Shown: positions 34,626-44,351, counted from the first letter of the stretch. The stretch is DNA of 64,000 nt from UBA11524 sp964464815 (GCA_964464815.1 CAYXHF010000002.1:62001-126000), one strand, 5' to 3'. Notes: generated by a model from the letters alone, not told the origin. Made by a program: numbers and translations.

Positions 34626-35885
34626 TTACACAGTTCGTTGTCGGCGCACCTGCGCGCCCAGCGCATTGAGCTGGTTTTCCAGCCGCTCATAGCCGCGTTC
34701 CACCAGCTCCGCGCCATCCACCTGCGTTTCTCCCTGTGCCTTCAGGCCAGCCAGCACCAGCGCCGCGCCGCCGCGCAGGTCGCGTGCTGTCACACGCGCG
34801 CCATACAGCTCCTCCACGCCGCGCACGACCGCCGTGCGGCCGCTGCACAGGATTCTTGCGCCCATGCGATTCAGGTCGCCCGCATGGGTGAAGCGGTTCT
34901 CAAATACATTTTCCACAATGACGCCCGTACCTTCCGCCACGGACAGCAGTGCCAGCATCTGCACCTGCATATCCGTTGGGAAGCCGGGATAGGGCTGCGT
35001 TTGCAGCTGCGCAAAGGCCGTCAGTCGCTGGGGTGCTTGCAGCATCACGCGGTTGCCCTCCTCGCGCACATCACAGCCCATTTCGCGCAGCTTGGCGTTG
35101 ATGGCATGCAGTGCCGTCACGGGCGCCTGAGTCAATTCCACCTGACCGCCTGTAATCGCGCCAGCCGCCAGCAGCGTTCCCGCGACAATGCGGTCGGGCA
35201 TGGGCTGCCACTGCGTGCCGTGAAGCGCCTTGACGCCCTCAATTGTCATCACTGCACTTCCCGCACCGTGTACCCGGCCACCCATCGCATTGATGAAGCC
35301 TGCCAAATCGACAATTTCCGGTTCACGGGCGGCGTTGTGTATCACTGATTCGCCCGGCAGAAGCACCGCGGCCATCATGATGTTCTCCGTCGCGCCGACG
35401 CTGGGGTAATCCAGATGAATCTCCCCACTGTGCATGCGCGTGCCATCACAATGAATCACGCCGCCTTCCTCGCGAATCTCCACGCCCAGACTTTTCAGCC
35501 CTGCCAGATGCAGGTCAATGGGGCGCAGGCCAATTTCGCACCCGCCGGGATATGTAACCGTCGCCCGACGAAAGCGCGAGAGAATCGGCCCGAGCAGAAA
35601 GATTGACGAGCGAATCTGCTTGGACAGCTGGTCGGGCATTTCCGTCTGGCTGATGTGACTGGCGTCCAGGCGCATATCATGCCCGTCCACCAGCACGTTG
35701 CAGCCCAGGATGCGCAGGATGTCCACCATCCTGCTGACATCTGAAATCTGCGGCACATGGTGAAGCTGCACCGTTTCCTGCGTCAGCACGCAGGCCGCCA
35801 GAATCGGCAGCGCCGCATTTTTCGCACCATCCACACGCACCGTGCCTTCCAGACGCCGACCGCCCTGAATCACAAAGGATTCCAT
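34626..35885 (-). CDS. murA: UDP-N-acetylglucosamine 1-carboxyvinyltransferase MurA
   Basis: 419 residues, the normal length. MurA transfers enolpyruvate from PEP to UDP-GlcNAc, the first committed step of peptidoglycan synthesis. DGAKNAALPILAA near residue 18 and PGGCEIGLRPIDLHL with the catalytic, fosfomycin-reactive Cys near 116 are clear, as are FPTDMQVQ and ENVFENRFTHAGDLNRMGA in the C-terminal half. I start at ATG 35885, 9 bases after GGAGG; ATG 35891 is also in frame. The gene sits between ftsW and ftsQ, where murG and murC or murB usually lie. A foldback repeat lies just upstream. Confidence 0.95.
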   Translation of the reverse strand: MESFVIQGGRRLEGTVRVDGAKNAALPILAACVLTQETVQLHHVPQISDVSRMVDILRILGCNVLVDGHDMRLDASHISQTEMPDQLSKQIRSSIFLLGPILSRFRRATVTYPGGCEIGLRPIDLHLAGLKSLGVEIREEGGVIHCDGTRMHSGEIHLDYPSVGATENIMMAAVLLPGESVIHNAAREPEIVDLAGFINAMGGRVHGAGSAVMTIEGVKALHGTQWQPMPDRIVAGTLLAAGAITGGQVELTQAPVTALHAINAKLREMGCDVREEGNRVMLQAPQRLTAFAQLQTQPYPGFPTDMQVQMLALLSVAEGTGVIVENVFENRFTHAGDLNRMGARILCSGRTAVVRGVEELYGARVTARDLRGGAALVLAGLKAQGETQVDGAELVERGYERLENQLNALGAQVRRQRTV

Positions 35886-35940
35886 CTGCATCCACCTCCC
35901 GTGCTTCAACCTATGCACGAAAGACAGGCAGGTGCAGCTT

Positions 35941-36162
35941 TTATACTAATTTACGTCTAAAGCACGGCACCGAGCATAGTGAATTTTTCTCTCTGGCAAA
36001 GCTGCGTGCAGCGAGGCGTACTGGAGGTACGCGCGAGCGGAACGAAGCAAAGCCAGATGGCGGTCAGGCTTTTGCCTGACTAGCGCCGGGCTTGACCCGG
36101 TGATGGCCAATGCGAGAAAAGGCACCATGCGAATGACATGGTTTAGATGAAAATTAGTGTTA
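35941..36162. repeat. 222-bp foldback (MITE-like) repeat, copy 1
   Basis: Ends TTATACTAATTT and AAATTAGTGTTA form terminal inverted repeats that extend imperfectly for about 30 bases. Inside are hairpins CGTAC-TGGAG-GTACG, GTCAGGC-TTTT-GCCTGAC and CCGGG/CCCGG, and TCTGGC pairs with GCCAGA at long range. It differs from copy 2 at 37330-37551 at about 19 of 222 positions. TTA flanks both sides of the TACTAATTT core, as a 3-bp target duplication would. The right TTA is, on the minus strand, the TAA stop of ftsW. Confidence 0.88.
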
Positions 36163-37302
36163 AGCCGATTCGCGGGAAATGTTGAGCAGGATGCCAACAG
36201 CCGCCATGGTGATGGAAATGGACGTGCCGCCTGCCGAAAAGAACGGCAGTGGCAAGCCGGTTGTCGGCAAAATACCAACCACCACGCCCATGTTCAGAAA
36301 CGCCTGAACGGTAATGCTGCTGGTGATGCCGGCGGCCAGCAGCGTGCCGAATTTATCCCGGCAGCGCACCGCAATGCGCATGCCGCGCAGCATCAGTGCC
36401 ACAAACAGCGCAATGACCACCAGGCATCCCACAAGGCCAAAGTCCTCCCCGACGATGGCGAAAATGAAGTCACTCTCCGGATAGGGCAGGTAGGCGTATT
36501 TCTGCCGCCCCATGCCAAGTCCCATTCCGAAAATCCCACCCGAACCAAACGCAATCAGCGATTGGCTCAGCTGGTAGCCCTCGTCGCTCATCATCGCGAA
36601 CGGATTCCGGAAGGACAGCAGTCGCCGCCGCCTGTACGGCTCTGACCACGCATAGAACGCGCCCAGCGCCGTGCCACCGGTCAGCATCAGCAGGATATGC
36701 CGTCCCTTCGCGCCCGCCATGACAATCAGAATCAGGCTGACGATGAGGATTGACCCGGCTGTGGACAGATTCGGCTGTTCCAGAATCAGCAAAAAGGCCA
36801 CGCCCGGCACAATCAGCACCGGCACGATGCCCGTAAAGAGCTTCTGTATGCCCTTCCCCCGGTAGGTCAGCGTCGTTGCCATATACAGAACAATGGCAAA
36901 CTTCGCGATTTCCGACGGCTGGAAGGACAAGCCGCCCAGCGACAGCCATCGGCGCGAACCGTTGATGTACACGCCCACACCGGGAATAATCACCAGCACC
37001 AGCAGCACCGCCGACAGCGCAAGCCCTGCCGTCACCACATACGAATGCTGCCAGAAGCGATACGGAATGCGGCTGGTGACAATGCACGCCGCCGTTCCCA
37101 AGCCGATGCCCAGCAATTGCTTGAGCACCTCACTGTAGGGATTGCGCGTGGACGTGCCAGTGTAATATGTCGCTGAATACAGAACCAGCAATCCCGCGAG
37201 CAGCAGCATGATGAGAATCATCACCAATGTGCCGTCCACGGGATTGCGTTTTTTCTGCGGTAAAGCAGTGTGTTGCTTTTGTGCGCTTGTCAGGTGAAGC
37301 AT
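36160..37302 (-). CDS. ftsW: septal peptidoglycan polymerase FtsW (SEDS)
   Basis: 380 residues with about ten membrane helices. SEDS signatures include NGSRRWLSLGGLSFQPSEIAK in two parts (about 112-132), LEQPNLSTAG (about 175) and YPESDFIFAIVGEDFG with the functional Asp (about 275). The C-terminal LPTTGLPLPFFSAGGTS region is complete. FtsW polymerises lipid II at the septum together with a class B PBP. The N-terminal ~25 residues are polar and variable. The start is ATG 37302 with AAGGAG. The stop TAA coincides with the end of foldback repeat copy 1 and the upstream gap contains copy 2, so the gene is bracketed by repeats. Confidence 0.95.
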   Translation of the reverse strand: MLHLTSAQKQHTALPQKKRNPVDGTLVMILIMLLLAGLLVLYSATYYTGTSTRNPYSEVLKQLLGIGLGTAACIVTSRIPYRFWQHSYVVTAGLALSAVLLVLVIIPGVGVYINGSRRWLSLGGLSFQPSEIAKFAIVLYMATTLTYRGKGIQKLFTGIVPVLIVPGVAFLLILEQPNLSTAGSILIVSLILIVMAGAKGRHILLMLTGGTALGAFYAWSEPYRRRRLLSFRNPFAMMSDEGYQLSQSLIAFGSGGIFGMGLGMGRQKYAYLPYPESDFIFAIVGEDFGLVGCLVVIALFVALMLRGMRIAVRCRDKFGTLLAAGITSSITVQAFLNMGVVVGILPTTGLPLPFFSAGGTSISITMAAVGILLNISRESA

Positions 37303-37329
37303 GGATGCTCCTTTCAGCGCACGAATCGC

Positions 37330-37551
37330 TTATACTAATTTACGTCTAGAACATGGCACCGAGCATAGTGGATTTTTCTCTCTGGCAAAGCTGAGTGCAG
37401 CGAGGCGTACTGGAGGTACGCGCGAGCGGAACGAAGCAAAGCCAGATGGAGGTCAGGCTTTTGCCTGACTAGCGCCGGGCTTTGCCCGGTGATGGCCGAT
37501 GCGAGAAAACACACTGTGCGAATGTCATGGGGCAGATGGAAATTAGTATTA
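37330..37551. repeat. 222-bp foldback (MITE-like) repeat, copy 2
   Basis: Same length and structure as copy 1 (ends TTATACTAATTT and AAATTAGTATTA, same internal hairpins), about 91% identical. It lies between ftsW and murD. The right-end TTA is, on the minus strand, the TAA stop of murD, again flanked by TTA on the other side of the core. Confidence 0.88.
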
Positions 37552-38922
37552 TTTCAGCGCACGAACAATCTCCTTGAAGATGTGTCCGCGATTTTCATAA
37601 TCCGTGAACATGTCAAATGACGCACAGGCCGGGCTCAGCAGCACATTCCAGCCATCCTCGCTCAGGGCGCGGCACTTGTCCACCGCCTCCTCCAGCGTCT
37701 TGGCGCGATGCAGGTGCAGATAGCCGTTTGCCCTGCACGTATCCTCAATCTGCTGACCCGTTTCACCAATGATGACTGCCTGACGGATATAGGGCGATGC
37801 AAGCATCTCCCTGACCATCGGCGTGAAATCACAATGCTTGTCCGAGCCGCCCAGAATGATGGCCGTTGGGCGCGTCATGGTCTGAATGGCACGAATCGTG
37901 CTGTCCACGTTTGTTCCCTTGCTGTCGTTGATGTAGCGCACGCCCTCGAATTCACGCACGAACTCGATGCGATGCTCCACACCCTGGAAGGTGCGCAGCG
38001 TGTGCGCAATCACATCCGCCGCCACGCCCTGCGATACCGCCATGCAGACGGCCGCCAGCGCGTTTTCCAGATTGTGCGGCCCGGGAATGAAGATTTCCTC
38101 CGCTTTGCAAATCACCTGTTCCTGCCCGCGGAATCGGACAACCACATAGCCCTCGCGGACGAATGCGCCCTGCGCGACCTCCTGCTTGCGGCTGAAGCAC
38201 ATGATTTGTGCCTTCACCTGCGCCATCAAGGGCGTCAGCGCCGGATCGTCGGCATTGAAGACAGCCACGTCCTCTTCCGTCATGTTCTGGAACTGGCGCA
38301 TTTTCAGCGCCGTGTACGTTTCCATCGTCTTGTGGCGAATCAGATGATCCTCGGTGATATTGAGCAGTGCCGCCGCCTTCGGGTGGAAGGTCTCGGCCAT
38401 TTCCATCTGGAAGGAGGACACCTCGCACACAAACATGTCGCCATCCCGGCTTTCCAGACCAGCCGCGCTGTAGGGATAGCCGATGTTGCCCACAACGTGT
38501 GTGGTTCTGCCCGCATTGCGGAAGATTTCGCCCAGCAGTGAGACCGTGGTCGTCTTGCCGTTCGTGCCGGTAATGGCCACCATATCGCCCGAGGAGAGCT
38601 GATAGGCCATTTCCAGTTCGCCGGTGACGTAGATGCCCATTTCCCGCGCCTTGACAACAAACGCAGCGTTATCCGGCACAACCGGGCTGATGACCAGCAC
38701 ATCCACGCCCTCCAGGCATGCCATAGCCGGACAGCCCAGACGCTTTTCCAGCGTCAGGCCGGATAGCGGACGCAGAGTCTCCCCCAGCTCCTGCTCCGTT
38801 TTGTTGTCGTTAATGATGACATGCGCGCCTGCTTTTGCCAGCAGCTGGGCCGCCGCGATGCCGCTGCGCGCCATGCCGACCACCAGCACGCGTTTTCCCG
38901 CATACTTTTCTGTATTCCGCAT
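37549..38922 (-). CDS. murD: UDP-N-acetylmuramoylalanine--D-glutamate ligase MurD
   Basis: 457 residues, normal for MurD. The enzyme adds D-Glu to UDP-MurNAc-L-Ala in the cytoplasm. The N-terminal Rossmann segment VLVVGMARSGIAAA, the ATP loop GTNGKTTT (about 118-125), NITEDHLIRH (about 193), NDSKGTNVDST (about 330) and GGSDKHCDF (about 355) are visible. I start at ATG 38922 (AGGAGG 10 bases upstream); a longer frame to 39069 runs into mraY and is rejected. It follows mraY by 56 bp. Its TAA stop coincides with the end of foldback repeat copy 2. Confidence 0.95.
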   Translation of the reverse strand: MRNTEKYAGKRVLVVGMARSGIAAAQLLAKAGAHVIINDNKTEQELGETLRPLSGLTLEKRLGCPAMACLEGVDVLVISPVVPDNAAFVVKAREMGIYVTGELEMAYQLSSGDMVAITGTNGKTTTVSLLGEIFRNAGRTTHVVGNIGYPYSAAGLESRDGDMFVCEVSSFQMEMAETFHPKAAALLNITEDHLIRHKTMETYTALKMRQFQNMTEEDVAVFNADDPALTPLMAQVKAQIMCFSRKQEVAQGAFVREGYVVVRFRGQEQVICKAEEIFIPGPHNLENALAAVCMAVSQGVAADVIAHTLRTFQGVEHRIEFVREFEGVRYINDSKGTNVDSTIRAIQTMTRPTAIILGGSDKHCDFTPMVREMLASPYIRQAVIIGETGQQIEDTCRANGYLHLHRAKTLEEAVDKCRALSEDGWNVLLSPACASFDMFTDYENRGHIFKEIVRALK

Positions 38923-38978
38923 TTGCAAAGCGCCTCCTGTTTTTTTGAAGTTCCTCGCACCGCGCGAATCAGCGTCGC

Positions 38979-40052
38979 TTACACTAGTGTTGCCACAACC
39001 GCCAGCGCCGTCAGCACCAGCGTCACCACGGTGTACATCAGCACAATCTGCGTTTCCTTCATGCCGCACTTTTCAAAGTGATGGTGAATCGGCGACATTT
39101 TGAAGAGTCGGCGCGGCGTACCGAAGATTTTTCGCGTTGCCTTGAAGTAGTAGCGCTGCAAAATCACGCTCACGCTGGACATGCAGCACGTGAAGTGAAT
39201 CAGCAGCAGCAGCAGCGGCTGACGCAGCAGCATGGCGATGCCTACCACCGCACCACCAATGAACATCGAGCCGGTATCGCCCATGAAGACCTTGGCAGGA
39301 TAGCGGTTGTAGCGCAGGAAGCCCAGACAGCCGCCGCACAGCGACACGGCGAAAATGGTAATCGCCTGATAGAAGCCCTGCTGTTGCCACAGCGCATCCG
39401 GGTCAGCAGGCAGCACCGCCATCGCGACACCGAAGGAGTCGCCGTTAATGGCGCTTGTCACCGCCGCAGCGCACAGGCCAGAAATCAGCGCCCAGCCCAT
39501 GCCGCCAACACTGGTCACGCTGGACAGGATGCCGTCAATGCCATCCTGCAAATTCGCGCTGTTGGTCATAAACAGCACCGTCAGCGCCAGCAGCGGAATA
39601 TAGAACACACCCAGGTCCCATTCAACATTCACAAACGGGACCATCACCTTGCTGCCAACGGTGAAGTAGCACCACGTAGCAAAGCCCAGGCACACCACGG
39701 ACAGACCGATAATCTTCTGCCACGGCGTCAGACCCTCGGAGCGATGCTTGACTGCCTTAATCCAGTCATCCGCCAAACCAACAGCCATTGACCCCAGCGA
39801 CACAAACAGCAGCGGCAAAATGACCGTCAGCCATGCCTGCGTTCCCGCAGCGCACAGGACAAAGGCCACAATGCAGCCCAGTGCAATCGCCAAGCCACCC
39901 ATGATGGGCGTGCCGCGCTTTTTCAAATGCTCCTTCGGGCCGAGTTCGTTTTCACTTGTCTTCATCTGGTGATTGCGCAGCCACGCAATCAGCTTCGGCC
40001 CTGTCACCAGCACAATGGCGGTGGAGAGCAGCAATGCCAGCAAAATCTGCAT
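38979..40052 (-). CDS. mraY: phospho-N-acetylmuramoyl-pentapeptide-transferase MraY
   Basis: 357 residues, about ten membrane helices. MraY attaches phospho-MurNAc-pentapeptide to undecaprenyl phosphate, making lipid I. Signatures: KKRGTPIMGGLAI (about 44), LADDWIKAVK (about 93), TNSANLQDGIDG (about 163), VFMGDTGSMFIGG (about 255) and MSPIHHHFEKCG (about 320). The ADDWIK box has Trp where Phe or Tyr is usual. It lies between murE and murD; murF, normally just upstream of mraY, is not here (gap of 27 bp to murE). Confidence 0.96.
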   Translation of the reverse strand: MQILLALLLSTAIVLVTGPKLIAWLRNHQMKTSENELGPKEHLKKRGTPIMGGLAIALGCIVAFVLCAAGTQAWLTVILPLLFVSLGSMAVGLADDWIKAVKHRSEGLTPWQKIIGLSVVCLGFATWCYFTVGSKVMVPFVNVEWDLGVFYIPLLALTVLFMTNSANLQDGIDGILSSVTSVGGMGWALISGLCAAAVTSAINGDSFGVAMAVLPADPDALWQQQGFYQAITIFAVSLCGGCLGFLRYNRYPAKVFMGDTGSMFIGGAVVGIAMLLRQPLLLLLIHFTCCMSSVSVILQRYYFKATRKIFGTPRRLFKMSPIHHHFEKCGMKETQIVLMYTVVTLVLTALAVVATLV

Positions 40053-40079
40053 ATGTATTCCTTTCCTTGGCCGGGCGAA

Positions 40080-41546
40080 TTAGTCTGCCTGCATTTCGCT
40101 CAGCAGCTCCTGCACGACCACCTTTTCGTCAAAGGGAGTCTTCACGCCCATGGTCTCCTGATACGTTTCATGTCCCTTGCCGCACAGGACGATGATGTCG
40201 CCCTCCTGGCCAATTTCCAGCGCGTGGCGAATGGCCTCGCGGCGGTTTTCAATCACGATGTATTCCTTGCCCGTTTCGCGGATGCCTTCCTCGATTTCGC
40301 TCAGAATCTGCATCGGGTCTTCCGTGCGCGGATTATCGCTGGTCAGGATGCACAGATCCGCCAGCTCGCCGCCAATCTGACCCATGATGGGGCGCTTGCC
40401 CTTGTCGCGGTCGCCACCGCAGCCGAAGAGCGCAATCAGGCGCTTCTTGGTGAACGTGCGGCAGGTTTTGAGGATGTTGTTGAGCGCATCCGGCGCATGG
40501 GCGTAGTCCAGAATCACGCGGTAGGGCGTGTTCGTGGGCAGCATTTCAATGCGGCCCGGTACGCTGCGGATGTTTTCCAGACCCGCGCAAACATCCTCCG
40601 GCGAAATGCCCAGCACCAGCGCACAGGCCGTCGCCGACAGGGCGTTGTAGACATTGAACATGCCCGTCATGCGCAGATTGACCGGCATGTAGTGCAAATC
40701 CTGCAATTTCAGTTCAAAGGACACGCCATCCTCGGTGATTTCAATATCACGCACGAACAAATCCGCCGGTGCAGCGATGCCGTAGGTGATGTGGGGAATC
40801 TTCATGTCCTGAAGCAGGGACGCGGTATGCTCATCATCCACATTGACAGCGGCATTTTTGACCATGCCAGAGGTGAAGAACGTCTTCTTGCACGCGAAGT
40901 AGTTCTCCATCGTGCCGAAGTAGTCCAGATGATCCTGGCTCAGATTGGTGTAGCAGCCGCACTCAAACACCATGCCATCCAGACGGTGCATGTCCAGCGC
41001 GTGTGCGGACACCTCCATGATGACAATCTGCACGCCTTCCTTTTCCATCTGGTGCAAATCGCGCATCAGGTCAATCGGGTCGGGCGTGGTTTTGCTGGAG
41101 GGCAGATGCTTTTGACCAATCATGTTGCCCGTCGTGCCAATCAGGCCGCAGAAGTTGCCCGCCTGCTCGCAGATGGACTTGACCATGAAGCTGGTCGTCG
41201 TCTTGCCCTTGGTGCCGGTGATGCCCACAAAGCGCATCTTCTTCTCCGGATGGTCATAGAAGGCTGCCGCCATGCGCGTCATGGCCGCACGGCCGTTGGT
41301 GACCAGCACCTGTGCCACATCCAGATTCTCCTGGAACTGCTCCACCACCAGTGCCACGCAGCCCTTTTCCACGGCTTGCGCCGCATAGCGATGCGCGTCA
41401 AAATGCGCACCACGGAAGCAGAAGAACACGCCGCCCGGCGTATTTTCTCCCCGGCTGTCAGAAACAAGGGTCGTAATGTCCACCGACATATCACCCCTTG
41501 TTTCCAGCAGATACGGCATATCCTGAATAAGCAGACGCAATTCCAT
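40080..41546 (-). CDS. murE: UDP-MurNAc-tripeptide synthetase MurE (meso-diaminopimelate type)
   Basis: 488 residues. Adds the third residue of the wall peptide. The N-terminal UDP-binding domain is followed by the ATP loop GTKGKTTT (about 110), where Lys replaces the common Asn, NLSQDHLDYFGTMENY (about 207), and the DNPR motif in TSDNPRTEDP (about 402). DNPR defines meso-diaminopimelate specificity, so the wall is probably of the mDAP type. YAHAPDALNN (about 347) and the C-terminal GKGHETYQE are also present. It starts 13 bp after the PBP gene and is likely co-transcribed from mraZ. Confidence 0.96.
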   Translation of the reverse strand: MELRLLIQDMPYLLETRGDMSVDITTLVSDSRGENTPGGVFFCFRGAHFDAHRYAAQAVEKGCVALVVEQFQENLDVAQVLVTNGRAAMTRMAAAFYDHPEKKMRFVGITGTKGKTTTSFMVKSICEQAGNFCGLIGTTGNMIGQKHLPSSKTTPDPIDLMRDLHQMEKEGVQIVIMEVSAHALDMHRLDGMVFECGCYTNLSQDHLDYFGTMENYFACKKTFFTSGMVKNAAVNVDDEHTASLLQDMKIPHITYGIAAPADLFVRDIEITEDGVSFELKLQDLHYMPVNLRMTGMFNVYNALSATACALVLGISPEDVCAGLENIRSVPGRIEMLPTNTPYRVILDYAHAPDALNNILKTCRTFTKKRLIALFGCGGDRDKGKRPIMGQIGGELADLCILTSDNPRTEDPMQILSEIEEGIRETGKEYIVIENRREAIRHALEIGQEGDIIVLCGKGHETYQETMGVKTPFDEKVVVQELLSEMQAD

Positions 41547-41559
41547 CTTGATTACTCCT

Positions 41560-43677
41560 TTATTCTTGCTCCCCGGCCAATGTCAGAAAAATCTTGGTGC
41601 CGGGTGGTACATATTCTCCTGCGGCAGGGCTTTGCTCCACGCAAATTCCCTGACCAACCATAGACATGGTCAGATTTCTTTGGCGCAATAACCGGGCGCA
41701 ATCCACATCATTCATGCCGATGACATCCGGCACGCATGTCAGGTCCTGCGGCGTCAGCTCCTCCGACGTGGTCGTGTAGAGCATTACATGGCCGCCCTTG
41801 ACCAATTTCGCACCCGCTGGCGGCAGCTGGGTCAGCACAACGGTGTTTGCGCCATCCGTCATACTTTCCAGTCCCGCTTGTGACAGTGTACGCCTTGCAT
41901 CGCCAATCGTCAAGCCCTTTACGTCAGGAACTTCAATTTCTTCGTCTTTTTCGTTGTTTTCGGGCATGATGCCCAGCAGGGGCAGCGCCTCCTGCAAAAC
42001 CTGACGCGCAAACGGTGCGGCGGTCGTGCTGCCATAATCGACCGGCACATCCGCTTCCTTGACGATGACCAGAATGCTGATTTGCGGATCATTCGCCGGC
42101 GCAAAGCCGTAGAACGAGCCAATGTGGGTATCGCGCACGACGCGGCCGTTTTTGTAGACCTGTGCCGTGCCTGTCTTGCCGCCGATGCGGTAGCCAGCAA
42201 TTGCGGCGTTCTTGCCGCCGCCCTCTGCCACGACATTTTCCAGCAGTGTCCGCATCGTTTCGCTCGTTTCCGGGCGAATGGGTGTGGAGACGACCGTCGG
42301 GTAGAAGCGCTCCAACACATCGCCATCCGGCGTCCTGATGGTGCTGACCAGATATGGCTTCATCAGCTTGCCGCCGTTGACAACGGCATTGGCCGCCATC
42401 ATCAGCTGCACAGGCGTCACCGCCACGGACTGGCCAAAGCCAATGCGCGCAAAATCCACGCGCTTGACGTTGCGGGAGGAAATCATGATGCCCGCGCTTT
42501 CGCCCGGCAGGTCAATGCCCGTGCGCTTTCCCAGCCCGAAGGCAGTCAGGTAGCGGTAAAACGTATCCGTACCCATGCGTAGCGCCAGCTCCACAAACAC
42601 CGGGTTGCAGCTGTTTTTCAGGCCATCGGCCATCGTTTCCGCGCCGTGTGCCTTGCCCCAGCAGCGAATGGTGTCGCCATCCACCGTGATTTTTGCCGAG
42701 CAGTAGAAGCTGTCCTCCGGCGTCGTCACGCCACTGTCCAGCGCCGCAGAGGCGGTGAGCATTTTGAACGTGCTGCCCGGCTCGTACACGTCCGAAATGG
42801 CCGTGATGCGCATCTGCTCCGTCAGCGTCTGCGTATCATTTCGTGGCGGATCATTCGGGTCATAGCAGGGGTACATGCTCATCGCCAGCAAGCCGCCTGT
42901 CCGCACATCACTGACCAGGCAGATGACGGCTTCGGCCTTGTTGACCTCGATGCATTCCCGCATGGCCTTTTCCACAATTTCCTGTATATCGGCATGAATG
43001 GTCAATTCCAGCCCGCAGCCCTGCTGTGAGGGAATATACCATCCTTCCATGCCGGAAAGCACGCGGTTTCGTGCGTCCACCTGACGCAGATAGCTGCCCT
43101 CCGTGCCGCGAAGCACATTCTCGTACTGGCTTTCCAGCCCGGACTGTCCCTCGCTGTCCACTGTCGTTAGCCCCAGCACCTGACTGAGCAATGTGCCATA
43201 GGGGTAATAGCGGCAGATGTCCTCATCAAAAGAAAGCGCCTTCAGACCGGCTTCCTCCGCGCTTTGCGCCTTGAGCTGGCGCAACGCGTCCACCGTTTCC
43301 CGGCTGACCTGACGCTTGAGAATGACAGACCCCTTCGTTTTGTCGGACAGCTTCTTCAGCGCCGTCGTCTGATCCAGTGGCAGAACAGGCGCTATCGTAT
43401 CCAGAAAAAGCTGTGCATCCGAAATCAATCGGGGATCTGCCGTAACGATATAAGCCGTGGCAGAAATCGCCAGCGTCCGACCCTTGCAATCGGTGATGGT
43501 GCCGCGTTTGGCGGTCACGATGCCCGTTTTTGTCCATTGCCGAATGCCGCGCTCTGTCAATTCAGCCGCTTCTGTCGTAGTGAGGATGGCGATGCGCGCA
43601 CCCACCAGCAGGAAAAGCCCTGCCAGCAAGAGCGCCATGAGCCAGATTCGCTTGCGTACCAGTAGCTCCGGATGCAT
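41560..43677 (-). CDS. ftsI: class B penicillin-binding protein with two PASTA domains (FtsI/PBP2B type)
   Basis: 705 residues. N-terminal membrane helix about 12-30, a dimerisation (pedestal) domain, then a transpeptidase domain with STFK (Ser about 302), SCN (about 358) and KTGT (about 501). Two PASTA repeats close the protein (VPDVKGLTIGDARR from about 584 and VPDVIGMNDVDCAR from about 650). Two PASTA domains match vegetative PBP2B more than the single-PASTA sporulation enzyme SpoVD. It is the septal cross-linking partner of FtsW. It lies between the ftsL-like gene and murE, the normal order. The gene starts at ATG 43677 with AGGAGG close upstream. Confidence 0.95.
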   Translation of the reverse strand: MHPELLVRKRIWLMALLLAGLFLLVGARIAILTTTEAAELTERGIRQWTKTGIVTAKRGTITDCKGRTLAISATAYIVTADPRLISDAQLFLDTIAPVLPLDQTTALKKLSDKTKGSVILKRQVSRETVDALRQLKAQSAEEAGLKALSFDEDICRYYPYGTLLSQVLGLTTVDSEGQSGLESQYENVLRGTEGSYLRQVDARNRVLSGMEGWYIPSQQGCGLELTIHADIQEIVEKAMRECIEVNKAEAVICLVSDVRTGGLLAMSMYPCYDPNDPPRNDTQTLTEQMRITAISDVYEPGSTFKMLTASAALDSGVTTPEDSFYCSAKITVDGDTIRCWGKAHGAETMADGLKNSCNPVFVELALRMGTDTFYRYLTAFGLGKRTGIDLPGESAGIMISSRNVKRVDFARIGFGQSVAVTPVQLMMAANAVVNGGKLMKPYLVSTIRTPDGDVLERFYPTVVSTPIRPETSETMRTLLENVVAEGGGKNAAIAGYRIGGKTGTAQVYKNGRVVRDTHIGSFYGFAPANDPQISILVIVKEADVPVDYGSTTAAPFARQVLQEALPLLGIMPENNEKDEEIEVPDVKGLTIGDARRTLSQAGLESMTDGANTVVLTQLPPAGAKLVKGGHVMLYTTTSEELTPQDLTCVPDVIGMNDVDCARLLRQRNLTMSMVGQGICVEQSPAAGEYVPPGTKIFLTLAGEQE

Positions 43678-43748
43678 GCTCCGTCCTCCTGATTCGCTTG
43701 CTTCGGCCTTTCAGCCGGTATGGCGGCCTGCGCCGCTTTTGCCTGCGC

Positions 43749-44351
43749 TTACGGATACAGTGACTGATTCGCCGTATCGGTCGTATTCAGCAGGATGATT
43801 CTGTCCGTGTTGATGGGCAGCAGGTCACCCGGTGCGGCCAGCTCCACCACATCGGAGTCCTTTTCCTGCCGCATGCCCATGTTGCGGGCGCGTTCAAGAA
43901 TCGGCTGTTCACGCGTGGCAAGGGTGATTTGCGTTTGCAGTTCCTGATTTTTCTCCTGCTTGCTGGCGATTTCGCGGTTGCGCTCGCCGTTGGCGGTGCT
44001 CAGGGTCTGAATCTGCTGCTGCATATTCAGCCAGGCAAAGCCCATGGCCACCAGGCACGCGAATACCAGCCCAACCGCCAGCGTCCGGCTGATGCCCTTG
44101 CGGCTGATGATGGGGACAATCGTCTCCTCCTGCTGCGCCATCACCGGATTGCGCGGCCCTGTCGTATCCTGCCAGCTTCCTGCGGCAAAGTTCACCGTGG
44201 CCCTGTAGTCATCCATGCTCGGCTGATCACCCTTGATATTGAATTGACGGCCTGTGTACCTGCGCATGTTGCGAATCGACTGTTCCCGATTCCTCGGGTC
44301 CGCGAATTGCGCCGCCCTGCGCTTGTCCCAGGCGCGCCGCCCGTTCATCAT
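43749..44351 (-). CDS. ftsL: FtsL-like cell division protein
   Basis: 200 residues: a basic cytoplasmic part of about 88 residues, a membrane helix (RTLAVGLVFACLVAMGFAWL, about 89-108), a coiled coil (about 108-155) and a Pro/Asn-rich end. Size, topology and position between mraZ and the PASTA-PBP mark it as FtsL, although FtsL sequences diverge too much for a motif match. The cytoplasmic region is long for FtsL. FtsL joins DivIB and DivIC to activate FtsW and PBP2B. It starts at ATG 44351 or 44348 after GGAGG. Confidence 0.8.
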   Translation of the reverse strand: MMNGRRAWDKRRAAQFADPRNREQSIRNMRRYTGRQFNIKGDQPSMDDYRATVNFAAGSWQDTTGPRNPVMAQQEETIVPIISRKGISRTLAVGLVFACLVAMGFAWLNMQQQIQTLSTANGERNREIASKQEKNQELQTQITLATREQPILERARNMGMRQEKDSDVVELAAPGDLLPINTDRIILLNTTDTANQSLYP

